A DNA stretch of 49,436 nucleotides from Psilocybe azurescens (GCA_023853785.1 JAJIRX010001063.1:1-49436), one strand, 5' to 3'; shown: positions 12,671 through 24,022, counted from the stretch's first letter. Translations and numbers: made by a program. The notes: generated by a model from the letters alone, not told the origin.

Positions 12671-14371
12671 CTAGGGTGGCGGTTCGATCCCATGCGCGCG
12701 TTCCCAGTCGTCCAGGGCGACATTGTCCTCGAGTTCTGAGCCTGGCAGCCATTCGTCGTGTTCCTTCCCATACCCTACGTATCGGACCTTGAACTGGCGG
12801 CCGCGGCCCCAGCGTCGCTCGTCGACAATCTTGTCAACCATTACTTCTTCCACACCGTCTTCTGTGACTACTATGCCTGGATTCGGAAGAGCACGTTCCG
12901 GAAAGTAGTTGGGGTCATTTGCTCTGAAAGGCTTGAGAAGGCTGGCGTGGAATCCGGGGAACGTCTTCTTGTCATTGGGGAGGCGAAGCGTGTATTCTGA
13001 TTTCTCTGGGTGGGCCTTGACAATTGTATAGGGGCCGTCCCAGCGTGGCATGAATTTCGCAACTCGTTTTGTGCCCTTGCGTTTGTAGTTGCGTCGTCGG
13101 TTGGCCGTGGAGAGCATCACAAGGTCACCCGCTTCGTATATCATCTCCTCGCCGCGGTGTTCATTAGCATGGTAGGCCTGGCGAATCTTCGCTGCAGTTA
13201 GCGCATCCTGTGCTTGCTGCACGTCAGTCTGTAAGCGTTCAATGACTTCCTGTGCTGAAATTTGTGCAGGTGTTGCATCGTCAGGGAGCGGAACAAGTGG
13301 CGGAATCAGGCGCGGCGATCGTCCAGTCTTGAGTTGGAATGGGGAGAAACCGGTGGACGCATTTACGGTGTTCATGATGGCAAAGCGGATGCGTGGTAGA
13401 GTTGCGAGCCACCCCTTCTGGTTGGTGTCAATGTGGTATCGGATGGCCTGCGTAACTGTCTTGTTAGTACGCTCGCTGCTGCCGTCTGTCTGTGGGTGGT
13501 ACGAGGTTGACATCTTGAGGCGAACTCCTGTGAGTTTGTGTAGTTCTGTCCATACCTCCGACGTGAACAGCGAATCTCGGTCAGATATCAGATGCAACAT
13601 GAGGCCATTCTCGCAGTACCACTCATTGAAAAGAATCAGTGCAATTTCTTTTGCAGTGTTGCTGGAATGACAGGCTGCGATGCGCACCTCAGCGCCCAGG
13701 GTGTCCGTCATGGTGAGAATAGTGTCCTTGCCGTCCTCTTCCGGCAGCGGACCAATGAAATCAAGTGCAACGGAATCAAAGCGATTGTCAGGAATGGGGA
13801 GGGGATGCAGGGGGCCGGTTGGCTTTGTTGTACGGTCTTTGCTGCGTTGGCACTCCACACAAGAAGGTATGTATGCCTTTTCGAGATCCCTGCGCATGTT
13901 GGGCCAGTAATAGGACTCGCGCAGTGACGCATAGCTCTTGTCAAAGCCGAAATGCCCCAAGGAGTCATGGGCGAGGTGGTAGAGTGTCTCACGAACATGC
14001 ACATCCGAGGGGACCAGTAATCGACGACCAACGTACAGGAGGCCGTTTTCCTCCCGTGCGCCGTGTATGCTCCCAACTGCAATGCCAGCCCGCAGCTGCT
14101 TCGCAAATTCATCAGATAGGTATCCATCCTGGATCTGCTGAAGGAATTCGGGACCCGCAGAGATGTCTAGAATTCCCGCTGCGATTTGTGAAGGGGTCTC
14201 TGGGAAGAGCTGTGCAAGGGGTTTGGATGAGGAACATCGTGTGTAGGCTAGGGCACAGGCTGCTAGCCCTGGAGTAGGATCTTCGTCTGGCATGCGTGAA
14301 AGCGCATCTGCTGCTGAGTTGTCCTCACCATGTACGTACTTGATTTCAAAGTCGAAGTCAGCCAGGAACAA
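12671..14371 (-). CDS. Pol C-terminal part: end of RNase H, integrase and chromodomain
   Basis: This 566-codon frame begins in the distal RNase H/connection region (ADFDFEIKYVHGEDN, ADALSR). It continues with the integrase zinc finger (H..H before CVECQRSK, residues about 130-175) and the catalytic core: VALDFIGPLP for the first Asp, ISDRDSLFTS for the second, and TDGSSERTNK for the Glu. A chromodomain closes the protein (FKVRYVGYGKEHDEWLP, residues about 525-560), known in chromoviruses to steer integration to marked chromatin. It stops 75 bp before the 3' LTR. The frame is intact and all three DDE acidic residues are present, so this part looks functional. Confidence 0.93.
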   Translation of the reverse strand: MFLADFDFEIKYVHGEDNSAADALSRMPDEDPTPGLAACALAYTRCSSSKPLAQLFPETPSQIAAGILDISAGPEFLQQIQDGYLSDEFAKQLRAGIAVGSIHGAREENGLLYVGRRLLVPSDVHVRETLYHLAHDSLGHFGFDKSYASLRESYYWPNMRRDLEKAYIPSCVECQRSKDRTTKPTGPLHPLPIPDNRFDSVALDFIGPLPEEDGKDTILTMTDTLGAEVRIAACHSSNTAKEIALILFNEWYCENGLMLHLISDRDSLFTSEVWTELHKLTGVRLKMSTSYHPQTDGSSERTNKTVTQAIRYHIDTNQKGWLATLPRIRFAIMNTVNASTGFSPFQLKTGRSPRLIPPLVPLPDDATPAQISAQEVIERLQTDVQQAQDALTAAKIRQAYHANEHRGEEMIYEAGDLVMLSTANRRRNYKRKGTKRVAKFMPRWDGPYTIVKAHPEKSEYTLRLPNDKKTFPGFHASLLKPFRANDPNYFPERALPNPGIVVTEDGVEEVMVDKIVDERRWGRGRQFKVRYVGYGKEHDEWLPGSELEDNVALDDWERAHGIEPPP

Positions 14372-14386
14372 GCCCCAGCGCTTCTG

Positions 14387-15762
14387 TCAGCTGGATGTCT
14401 CCTTCTGCGTCTGGAAGAATTCCAGAGTACGGTGGTCGGTGTGCACCTCAAATTTGGCACCAAGGAGATATACGCGCCACTTCTCTAGAGCTTTGATGAT
14501 GGCCAAGAGCTCCTTCTCGTGTGTTGGATAATTCTTTTGCGCGTCATTAAGTTGATATGAATCATAGGCTACTGGGCGTGACATTTCCCAGGTCGTGCCA
14601 AAGCTGAGCACTGCACCAGTACGGCGGTTGCTGGCATCTGTTGTGACAAAGATTTTCTTGCTGTCATCGTTGTAATCAATGACTGTCAGGCATTCTGTGC
14701 TGGTGACAAGCCGCTTGATAGCCTCAAATGCAGCCTGGTGGTCTGTGGTCCATTCGGGAAAAGCCTTCTCTGCTTCCGCAGAGGTTAGAGGAAGTCAGAA
14801 TGCTTGTATGTTCAGCGGCGCCCAGGGAGGGAAGGAGGAGAGGTAGCGTGTGAGGCCAATAAAACCCCGGACGTTGGTAGCAGTGGTAGGAACGGGCCAG
14901 TTCACAATGCGTTCAATCTTTCTGGGATCAGCACGCACTCCATCGGCAGTGATAATGTGTCCCAGAAATTCAATTTCCGTTGCAAAGAGTTTGGTCTTGG
15001 TTTCATTGCAATAAAGGTTTGCTTCCCGCAGTGCTGCCAGCACCATTCTGACGTTCTGGATGTGTTCGGGAATGGTTCGAGACCATATACTGATGTCGTC
15101 AAGGTAGATATGGCAGAATTTCCCTAGGAGTGGACGCAGTGCATCAGTAACCACGGCGTTGATGTGTTGAGGGAGCGTTACAGCCACCCATAGGCATGAC
15201 CGTCCACTCGTAGAGACCCCAGGGTGTGCGGACTGCTGTCAGATGGATGTCATCAGGGTGTACCCAGCGTCTGGAAGAAGGAATTCGTCATATCTATTTT
15301 TCCGAATATCCTGCCTTTACCACAGTCGGCTAGGATTTACGTCTACTCGGGAAGTGGGAAGTTATCGCGAACTGTGTTTGCATTCAGTTCACGATAGTCA
15401 TTAACCCAGCGTGGAGGGATAGAGAGGTCCGGGACACCATCTCGGCGTTTTGGAATGATGAAAGAAGGAGATGAGTGTTCCGATGACGATGGACGGAGGC
15501 GGCCTGCTGCTAGGTGTTCATCAAGTAAATCCTTCCAGGCATCATGATATTTCTTTGGTGCGACATAGCTTTGCCCCTTCACGATCTTGGTAGGGTCTTT
15601 GAGACGGATGCGATGGTAAATGTGGTCTGGAAGATGTGCAAGTGACGTGTCTGGGAGTCGTAAGGGAAAACGGTCGGCAAACTCCTCCTTCATTTTGCGA
15701 TCCCATTTGGCAAACTCCTGCTCCTGGGTCAACGTTTCCAGTCGTTCGCGGACCGCTGCCAT
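14387..15762 (-). pseudogene. Pol: reverse transcriptase and RNase H, split over several frames
   Basis: The RT N-terminal part is in the frame 15762-15343 (FPLRLPDTSLAHLPDHIYHR, then WVNDYRELNANTVRDNFPLP). The palm with the catalytic HIYLDDISIW and the thumb (KIERIVNWPVP) is in 15187-14795. RNase H follows in 14611-14387 (SYQLNDAQKNYPTHEKELLA, HTDHRTLEFF). The pieces are collinear and in the expected order for a Gypsy pol but need at least three frame changes. Because the two LTRs are practically identical, the breaks may be sequence errors and not decay. Confidence 0.88.
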
Positions 15763-16046
15763 GACCTTGTCGGAGAGGCCTGTGGCTTAGAGTTGGTGTC
15801 GGGGCATTCTCGAGTGTCACCGGCGGTGGCTTCTTGGGTCTGGGTAGAGGCGTAGGTGGAGGTGTAGTCTTCTCAGGCTGCCATACACGTTCTGGGATGG
15901 TGTGGTTTATCAGGTCAAAGCCAGATGTCTGAGCAATAGCAGTCTGCGTTGGCAGGGGTCGATCACTATGTGTTCGGCCGGGAAAGAAATAGCATTCTAA
16001 TATAAGAGGTACCGGTAATCCTTCATTTACTTTAGCTCGATTCGTC

Positions 16047-17818
16047 CTAGACACCCATGCTCCCTTTCCCGACATGACTTCCAGCTTGGCGTACTCCGAG
16101 GCAATGGAGAGGTGAGTTGGAAAGCGAGGAGAGGTTATCTTCCTCTTTTGGTAAGGGATAACGACGGAGGCCGAGCTTCGCTACAAGGCTGCCACTAATC
16201 ACTGTAGAAGGGCAACCAATGTCAAGGAGGGCTTTAACGGAGAGTGGGAAATCAGGAAGAGCAGGGCCTGACACCGTCTATGTTGGCGTAGAGGTGCTTT
16301 CACGGCTGAAAGGAATAGAGTCGGGTTGGAAAACGTCACGTGTCATCATCGAAGAAGTCCTCTTCGTCGATGGCTGCTGCAACGACAGCCGCAGCTGGTG
16401 TTCAGCCTTTCTGATGTGCCGCCTTCGCTGCCTCGCCTTTCTCGCAGCGTAAGCACGGTGGTTACAGCGGGGTCAGGGAAGGTGTTGGTGGCCTTCATCG
16501 GGCAATTGTAAGATTTGTGTCCTGCGAAGAACACACGGCAACGGTTGCAGCCGTCGAACTCTGTCAACAGCACGCGCTCCTCAGCTGTGAGAGGGTTGAG
16601 ACTCTCTTTGGGGCCGCTGGACAGAGATGATGTGGGAGGGTCGAACAGTTGTTGTTCTTCTGATTGAGGGCGGCGCCGTTCTTGGTGTCCGATAAAGCGT
16701 CGCGAGAAGGCTCTTCTTCTCCTTGTAGCTGCTCCGGATGTCCGCAATCTTTTCCTCAACTCGTTTTCCCTCAGCCCTCAACTCCTCATCACGTTCATGA
16801 ACCTCCTTTACCCACTCTTCATACTCCAGGTCTGCATCAATCGGTTTTGTTGTACAGCAGCGGTATTCAAGGCTGGTCAGCTGTTTGCTTCGAGCTGAGA
16901 GCGGAGCATGTCCTCGGTTAGGGCATACTTGGAGGCGCCCAGAGTTTGAGGATGGAGTTGAAATTTTCGGTATTGATCTTCAAGGCGATGAAGCGAGTGT
17001 TTTCCGGCTGTTTGGTGGTGAGAATCTGTTGGCGAATCTGGTGTGCCCACCCCTTCTCAAGCACAAGCGTGGCGAGCTCCGCAATATATGCGTCGATCTT
17101 CAGCTTGTCGATCGCGCCTGTCCGTTCCGATACCAAGCTTGCAGATGTGGTTCAAACATTGTGTCCGCAGCGAACGATACCACCTCCCTCCTCCGACTTT
17201 CCTGAGTTCTTCACAAACCGACGAACAGCGTGATGCCAGTTCTGCAGCGTCAATGGGTCGATCCTCCCGGCGGATATGGTGGGACATTCCTTCATCTTCG
17301 TCGGCACACTAATGACCGCGAGCGTTGACTTGCCATTTGTAGACATCCTTTGGAATGCTGAGCGTGTGGCGCTTATTGCAGGAATGATGCACGTTGTCGT
17401 TTTGGTGTCTGACTCGCTTGACGATGTCTCGGCGTCTGATGTTGCAAAGGGAAATTTGCCTAGAGGGGCAATTCTGGGGGGTTGGTTGGTAGCGGTGTGG
17501 CGGGGTGTGGCGCAGTGGGTGTACTCAGTGTACTCGGCAGGGATGGGAAATCTGGAGGGTTGGTTGGCGGCGGCGAGACGGTTTGTGCAAGCGACGGTGC
17601 GTTACTCCTCTGCCTCGTGGTCAGAGGTGTGGGAGTGGAGGGCTTGTTGCGGCGGGATGACAGTTCAGCGATCTGAGGTGATAGCTGTGTGCTATCCGGT
17701 AGTCCTCTGGTAATGGCTTCGGAGACAGTTCAGGCAAAGACGGATTGTCGATGTCAAAAAAAGTGAAAGGCTGCCGTGCTTGGCAAGCCTCACTAACAGG
17801 ACCGAAAAGACAGGACAA
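16047..17818 (-). pseudogene. Gag and aspartic protease region, frameshifted
   Basis: The protease-like piece at 16274-16047 has ALLDIGCPSTVISGSLVAKL, in which DIG stands where D-S/T-G is usual. Upstream, in 16759-16346, there is a zinc knuckle with spacing CX2CX6HX4C (C-NR-C, H-KSYN-C); the longer C-to-H spacing is one I associate with agaricomycete Gypsy gags. The capsid-like helical part lies in overlapping frames between 17350 and 16900 (for example IDKLKIDAYIAELATLVLEK at about 17120-17060). The start is uncertain; a frame from 17818 begins within the LTR. Confidence 0.75.
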
Positions 17819-18052
17819 AAGTATCTTCGTTGGGACTGTCAGAGATGCAGTACGAGTAGGTACGAGTAGCTACTCACCTTCGTTGGGACTGTCAGAGATG
17901 CAGAGCCAACGAAGGATCGGATAAGAAAAATGTGTTGTTGCGATCATGTGATCGCGAGTAGCGGGATTGCGTGCTATCTACAGAAAGGTGTGATGTGAGA
18001 CGGTAGGCGCTCTCGCTTGTAGTAAGTCTAGGGGCGGAGGCGCGGGCTTACA
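17764..18052 (-). repeat. 5' LTR (289 bp)
   Basis: It starts TGTAAG and ends TTTCA on the minus strand and is matched by the copy at 12306-12596. It is followed by the target duplication CTCTC at 18053-18057. A minus-strand frame that begins inside it (17818) leads into the gag region. Confidence 0.95.
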
Positions 18053-18158
18053 CTCTCGTTCATGACATTTATGACTGCCAATTAGCTTTCCTCATCGTCT
18101 TTTTTTTTTCCCTCGTCTTCTTCACTCATATGGTGTGTTGTCCGTCGTGTTCATCACC

Positions 18159-18197
18159 CATCGTCCATCGTCCATCGTCCATCGTCCATCGTCCATT
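18159..18197 (+). repeat. 7-bp tandem repeat (CATCGTC)n
   Basis: About five and a half copies of CATCGTC lie between the LTR element and the possible solo LTR. No function is implied. Confidence 0.85.
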
Positions 18198-18258
18198 GTA
18201 TCGCATAGCATCGCACCAACCTTAGATCGCCGTGGTTGTCCTTGCTTTTCCCTATATA

Positions 18259-18685
18259 TGTAATACCCGAACTATACAAGTACATACCTAGAACCCCGGA
18301 CTTGACAAAAATCATGTAATCTCAGTCCTGCTCTATCTGTATGATCACTGTAGATTTCAGGCATCTGAATCGCAACTTCCCATGATAAGGCCTAGATTGG
18401 GGGTAAGGGCAGTTGGGGTTACTGTCCTATCTTATCTTCGTGACTTGTCACGACCCCTTCCTATCTCGGTATGCGATCAGCGTCTATTCATGTAGCGGTC
18501 TGGGTTTTCCGGCTACTATATAAGTCCACGGCCACCCAGGAAACATGTACTGGAGTAACAGGTGTGACAATCTGAGAGTTGTAACGTCGAAGCCTGACTT
18601 GGTTCAGACTTATCTCGGGACAGATAGTCCAACGGTTGTGCTGTGTGTAATTCCGGCATGTTCCATTTTACGCAGAAACGTTACA
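18259..18685 (+). repeat. Possible solo LTR (427 bp)
   Basis: The stretch begins TGTAATACCC and ends CGTTACA. It has a TATA-like TATATAAG at 18517-18524 about 170 bp before its end, as in many LTR promoters. It has no coding content. The flanks (ATATA and ATTCA) do not form a clean target duplication, so this rests on ends and internal layout only. Confidence 0.35.
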
Positions 18686-19159
18686 ATTCACGACGTCACG
18701 CGTCAACGGCCCTGTTGCCCATTCCCCACCATCTCCGCCACCTTGGTTTCCATTTTGCTAAACCCCAAGCCTGAATGGCAAACACAGCTACCAGCCTGTG
18801 CCTCACCATCCTCAGCCCACGCACACAGCCTCAGCCACTCCCACCACACGACCTCTTGAAGAACTGCACATCGAGCTCCGCCTCCGACACCCTGCATTCT
18901 CAAGAAGGCCTGGACGTCGCAGAGGCAGCATCGTTCGCCATCCCGGCTCTACACCCCTTGTCGACGCCCGTGAAATTCCCATGCGGTAGAGGTATGCGAA
19001 CACACTTTAGGGTCCGAGGACGGCGATGCGCTGGCGGCACAATGTGTGCGAGTAGGAGTGGCCATTTGACGATGACGATGACGACAAGGGACATGAGGGA
19101 GAGGAGGAGGAGGGCTTGAATCGCGCCAGGCATAGGGATGCACTAGAGCTTTGGCTTGA
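18686..19159. other. Unassigned stretch with short ORFs on both strands
   Basis: Overlapping frames of 62-114 codons occur on both strands. The minus frame 19133-18900 starts with a hydrophobic segment (ALLLLSLMSLVVIVIV). I cannot support any of them as a gene. Confidence 0.4.
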
Positions 19160-19830
19160 GTGTTGGGTTCCTCAACTTCAGCCGGCCTTTCTTACCCATA
19201 CCACCAGAAGTTTCCTAACCCAATTGCAAAGTGGTTTCCCTTTCGTTAAACTCCACACAATACGCACTGATCTTTGTACCACAAGATGCTGTCTTCCTGG
19301 TGTGCTCGCAAGTTCCCCTGCACAATGTCTTGTCCTCCGACTCCTCAGACCCCCTCTACTGGATGTGTGTCACCATCGCCTCTAACCGTGGAAAGCTCAT
19401 GGAACCCAGTATCACATCCATTATCACCCCTGGACTGGTCATGCAGCTTTTGAGAAACTCATCGATGTGGATTTAGGTCTTAGGGTGAATTGAGTGTTGT
19501 TCAGTGGTGCTCAGAAATGTGAGTGTCGTGTTGTCTTGTGTCGTGTACATTCTAATCCCCCTCCATCCGCACTCTTCTCTTTCCTCCCTCATCCATATAT
19601 ACGGGCGTGCAGAGAAGCTGACATACTGACTAAAATTTCTCACTCTTCGCTCTCAACATCTCCCTTAGCCAAGCCACGGTCTACGGGGTCACAGGGCTGT
19701 ACGGCCAGCTGTCCGACTTCAGGGCCGGAGTCTGCTTCTTGCTCATCATCCAGCTTCGCTACTGGCGCTCATTGTGATCATCCTGGACGAGCTCCTCGCG
19801 AAGGGGTACGGTTTGGATGGCTTGGGGTTT
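19160..19830 (+). pseudogene. Decayed, truncated copy of SEC61 alpha (translocon channel)
   Basis: The reading follows Sec61-alpha in order but in changing frames: GFLNFSRPFLP (19165-), FLVCSQVPL and SSDSSDPLYWM (about 19300-19365), ASNRGKLMEPSITSIITPGL (about 19380-19440), FSGAQK (19500-19518), ATVYGVTGLYGQLSDF (about 19675-19725) and LLALIVIILDELLAKGYGL (about 19755-19820). Homology then stops; the rest of the ten-helix protein is missing. A GTGAGT donor follows FSGAQK and a CCCTTAG acceptor precedes the next block, so introns are kept and the copy arose by DNA duplication, not from mRNA. A stop within the N-terminal block (EVS, then TAA), divergence and truncation make it a relic. Known role of the intact protein: the ER protein-conducting channel. 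Confidence 0.85.
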
Positions 19831-20695
19831 GGCGATTTGCTATAAATAACATAATCGACATTGACATTGACATCTCCTTCTGCATACTCGACTCGACATA
19901 CCCTGCCCACCGCCTATATCTCTCATCCCTCTCCTCCTTTCCCCCTCTTTCTGGTTAAAAGCATACTAAATCGGGCCATAATCATGATCGTGGTGGGGCG
20001 GGAGTGGGTGAGGATGGTTGGCAGATGGCTGGATGCAGATAATTTATAGTTTCCGTTAGTTTGTTCGTTGTCTGTGAACAAGAGTTATGTCGCCCGGAGT
20101 GGTGTAAGGGGGGCATTTGAACTGTCGTTGGGTAAAGGGGAATGAAAGATGGGTGGGTGGATGGGAAGAGGGATTGGGATTGGGTGAAATTTACGATTGC
20201 GTGTGTAGAGAAGGTGAAGGCGGTCCCTTCGTGTTTTGTGCCAAATTTTATCTTGAGGGAGGTGCGTCGCCCTGGTAGATAATTATAAAGGTAATGTAAG
20301 GTAGATAGTGGGGGTGGAGAGGTCGCCGGCGGAGGTGCCGCCCTCGTCTCCAGGGGCGTAGAAAGCCGATGAAAGTGCTGAAGGGTGACCCCCTCTTCGC
20401 ACTTCCAAAGGTTCTACTCCACCTGTAATGTATTTAATGTCTGTGCTTGATGTTAGGATATGAATGTAGAGTATTTACGGTGATGGGTGGGTGGGATTTT
20501 AAGCGAAGCTAGGAATGAGAATGGGAAGGAGTGAGCTATGCGACGGTTTGTCTAGTCGTCACGCGAGTTCAAAAACGTAGTGTAGAGAAAAGACGACTGG
20601 ATTGTGACACATGTGTGGTGTCTCCTTCTCACGAGAAGTTGTGTCCGCTTCGCGGGTACTTCCATGTCTTACGGCTATGGCTTATAATTCATTAG
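19831..20695. other. Gene-free stretch
   Basis: I find no convincing coding frame, RNA gene or repeat family here. G-rich simple stretches (GGGTGGGTGG types) occur at about 20140-20190 and 20480-20500. Confidence 0.5.
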
Positions 20696-20792
20696 GGTCT
20701 GTTCGGTATCCATTATTCGCATTGAATATGACAGCTAAATGCAAAACGGTAGACGCTTTTAAAAAAAAACAGTCGTGGGCGCCCTTTGTTTG

Positions 20793-20800
20793 TATAAATA
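20793..20800 (+). promoter_or_regulatory. TATA box of the transposase gene
   Basis: TATAAATA lies about 112 bp upstream of the first ATG of the transposase frame (20912), a usual distance for a TATA-driven start plus short leader. It is preceded by an A-tract at 20761-20769. Confidence 0.45.
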
Positions 20801-20911
20801 CCCATATTTAGGCAGAGCTGGGGAGCAGAGTGGCAACATAGTGGAGCAGAGTGGGCAGCATTATTTGGCACCATTTATGGTAAGTGCGCCATACTATAGT
20901 ATACAACTACA

Positions 20912-23900
20912 ATGATGGCCAACTTTCGCTATATATCAGAAGAGAAAAAGAAACTCATTCTCACCATGCACCTTCAGGGTATGCGCCAGTACTTCTCACT
21001 CCCCCACATATTCCCTAGGACTGGAGGGATTGAGAAAGGAGTGAAGGGAATAGAGGGAATAGAGGGAATAGAGGGGATTGAAGAGGGAATGAAGGAATTG
21101 GAGAGGGAATGGAGGGAATGATGGGGAATGAAGGGAAATAGAGTTATTTATAGCCAATACAGTAATAAAGTGGAATTCCCACGGCTTGAAGCTGAGTAAA
21201 ACAATTTCCCACACCTTTAGGCTGAATATAAAAATAGATTTACACAGTTACCACTACTATCATACATATACTATACACTGCTTATATAATCCTTATATCA
21301 TACACCTACTGTACACTGCTTATATAATCTACCCTGTATCATTGGATTCCAACTAGAATATTTCAATCTATCAATCTTAGTGTAAATTCATGAGTGCAAT
21401 ATAATATATTAATAACTATATACTACATTATTATCTACATGCAAAGTCCATTGTAACAAAATAAAATAAAAATAAAAAACATAACAGAGTAAAAAGATGG
21501 GTGGAGGGTATATACTTGGGTTAAATGAACAAACAAACACATAGATGTAAAAGAAAATGAGAGAACAAAAGAAAAAAGTGAAAATTTTTTTTAAAAAAGG
21601 GTGGCGGACGGGTGGTCTACATGCTGTCGCCGCCATGGGCGTGGTACGATCCGCCATACGGTCGTCGTCCTTGCAGCCGTTGTTTCCGTTGTGGCCATGC
21701 GTGGCCGTCGACTGCGTCGCAGACATGTCATCGCCGCCTTTGCAGCCGCTGGGTGCCGTGACGTGGGTGCCGACTCGGTGTCATGTGTGTCATTGTCGTG
21801 GCTGCTGTGCATTCTGTACGTGTCATACGTGTCATTGTCGTGGCCGCCGTGCGTGTCATACATGTTGTCGTTGTCGTTTTTGGCGGCCGTCGTGGGTGCT
21901 GTACGTGGGTGCCGCACTCGGTGTCGTGGTGTGCGTGGCCACCGTGTGTGTCGTACATGTCATCGTTGTGGCCGCCATACGTGTTGTGGTACGTGTGGTA
22001 CGTGTGGTACGTGTCATCGTTGTGGCCGCCCGTGCGTGTTGTACATGTCGCCGTTGTTGTCTTTGGCGGCCGTCATGGGTGCTGTACATCGGTGGCATAC
22101 TCGGTGTCGTGTTTGTTGTTGTCGTGGCCGCCGTGGCGTGTCGACGTGTCGTGGTACGCGTCCTGCATGTCGTTGTCATTGTCCCTACGTGCCATGTCCG
22201 CTTATGTACCATTGTCGACCGTACATGTTGCGTGGTGTCGCAGTATGTGGTACGTACACGTACGCAATCGGTCTATATGAGAAAGAGGGGGGAGGGTTAG
22301 TGGCGGCGGTGGGTGGGGTTCGCAACTTACCTGGTGTCGCCGGCCACGCTCACATCGCCTCGTTACCTGCTCGCATCCCTCCCCTTGTTCCACCCTCGCT
22401 CCCTCTCGGTCCGGTGTCGTTGTTGTCGTATACAGAGCCATCGTCATCGCCGTTGTACCGTGTACGCGTGTCCGGAGTAGTCGCCATCGACACGGACCCG
22501 TCATCGGTCGGTGGTGCCGCAATGCATGTCGGGTTGGGTTGGTGAGTGCCTGGCTCCGACCGACAACGGCAAGGTGGTGAGGGCATGCACGACGGCAGCA
22601 GCGGGGTGGTGGTGGTCGGAGGATGAGGTGGGTGGTTGGAGTAACCAACGGACCGACACGGCAACCAAAAGTCACGCGACGTGACATTGTTCACAGTTGC
22701 CGAGAATTGCTGAGCGATAACATTGAATTTTAAGTCCGTTTATGGTTCTGTTTTCGGTTCCGTTCCGGGCTATTCCATTTTGTAAATGGATTATGTTCAA
22801 TTCCGCTGCGAAATCCGCCATTCCGCCGGAATTGATATTAAATAAAATAGCAGGGCCTTGTGCCATATTTTTGCTCTCATTCCGCAGTGGATTCCGGCGG
22901 ACTCCGGCCAGAATATGTGGGGACACAAAAGCCCTTGTATGCACTCTAAACACATTGCAATGTCGACAGGAATTGGTGTACGCACCATCCAAAGACTCAA
23001 GAGATTGTGGTTATTGACAGGGAAAGTCATCAACAAGCCTCTTGAAACTGGAAGACCAAGAGCTTTGACTTCTCTAGAAATATCAGGAAGTTATCCAGAA
23101 GCTTCACAGTCATCTATATCCCTCATTTCCCTTCTCAGTATCTTGAGAACCTTGTAGAGAAAAGGCCTGATATTTATGCCAAGGAATTAAAACATGTGCT
23201 CTTTGTCGCATATAATATTGAAGTGGATAGGACATCAATTACATGAGCCTTACATAGGCGTGGGTTTACACAAAAGAATATTACTCGCCCTGCTCAAGAA
23301 CGTGATGAAGCCCTAAGGTTGGCATATCAGGCAGATATTGGAGAGAACTACCCCCAGAAACTCTCGTTTTTGTTGATGAATCAGCTTGTAATCGCCCTAA
23401 CTGGAAACCGGGGTAAGGGTTGGGCACCATCTGGTCGGAGAGCACGTAGACAGGATTATTTTGTGAGGGGCCAAAGCTGCGCTTAATAGGTCTCACTAAA
23501 TTATCAATTATATCTTACGTTTGGACTAGGTATTCTATTCTGCCTGCCATTTCTCTCGATGGTGTTCTGCATCTTGACATCTTGACATGTGCGTGGACTG
23601 CTGAAGAATTCCGTGGTTTTGTTGAGATCTTGCTTGAATGTATGAATCCATACCCGTTACCAAATTCTGTTCTTGTCTGCGATAATGCAAGTGCACATCA
23701 TTTTGATGAGCTTCGAGAGATAGTTGAGAATCGGTATGTATGATCCTTGGTTTTGTCTGCCTTGAGTGTACTAACAAAAGACTCCAGAGGGTGTAGACTA
23801 CGCTACTTGCCACCATATTCACCTGACTTCAACCCGATTGACGAAGGACTTTCCGGAATGAAGGCTTGGATTCGTAGTAATAATGACTATGTGCTCGGAG

Positions 23901-24022
23901 AGCTTACTGGTGATGCTACATGTGATCCATACAAAGTGTTGTGGGATGCTGTATACAAGTCAATGATGCCAGAAAAGATAGTTGGATGGTACAGGGATTG
24001 TGGCTACATTTATGATTTCTAG
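20912..24022 (+). pseudogene. Tc1/mariner-type (DDE_3) transposase, split by a 1.95-kb insertion
   Basis: The N-terminal part (20912-20986) reads MANFRYISEEKKKLILTMHL. After the insertion it resumes at 22937 with an HTH (IAMSTGIGVRTIQRLKRLW), then KPLETGRPRALTSLEIS and the catalytic domain: LVFVDESACN at about 23363-23390 for the first Asp, SVLVCDNASAHHFDEL at about 23665-23715 for the second, and PPYSPDFNPIDEG at about 23810-23850 for the third acidic position, where NPIE is more usual. It ends GWYRDCGYIYDF, TAG. An intron GTATGT..AAAAG (about 23733-23785) interrupts the DDE domain. The middle changes frame more than once and has a stop after DRTSIT (about 23242), so this copy is dead. Removing the insertion and one target copy gives an uninterrupted frame. 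Intact relatives cut and paste DNA at TA sites; I could not identify this element's own termini. Confidence 0.87.
20987..22936 (+). mobile_element. Inverted-repeat element A (non-autonomous, 1950 bp) inside the transposase gene
   Basis: It is flanked by an 8-bp direct repeat, GTATGCGC (20979-20986) and GTATGCAC (22937-22944). The ends are imperfect inverted repeats sharing CTTYT then TCCCC and ACATATTC (left 20987-21015; right 22907-22936 reversed). Inside the left end is a run of GGAAT-containing short repeats (21040-21130); the right arm also has many GGAAT motifs. The centre has an AT-rich core (about 21345-21480), then about 650 bp of CGTCG/GTGTCGT-rich simple sequence. The long overlapping ORFs there are low-complexity on both strands, so no transposase is encoded. 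An 8-bp duplication fits hAT- or KDZ-type mobilisation; superfamily not settled. Confidence 0.82.

Larger units (their letters stand above)
12306..18052 (-). mobile_element. Complete Ty3/Gypsy (chromovirus-type) LTR retrotransposon
   Basis: The element is 5747 bp and reads on the minus strand: 5' LTR at 17764-18052, gag, protease, RT, RNase H, integrase, chromodomain, 3' LTR at 12306-12596. It is bounded by a perfect 5-bp duplication CTCTC (12301-12305 and 18053-18057). The LTRs start TGTAAG and end TTTCA. They differ only by two one-base gaps near 12544-12560, so the insertion is very recent. The coding region is nevertheless broken into several frames. I see no TGG-type tRNA primer site next to the 5' LTR; the internal sequence starts CTTTTTTTGACATCG. 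The polypurine tract is clear. Confidence 0.95.

Noticed and set aside
15230..15260. Further hammerhead core (CTGATGA on the minus strand)
   Set aside because: No GAAA at helix II distance and the site lies inside the RT coding sequence.
21557..22545. Long ORFs of 165-314 codons on both strands
   Set aside because: They arise from CGTCG/GTGTCGT triplet-rich sequence inside element A, are open in several frames at once, and have low-complexity composition.
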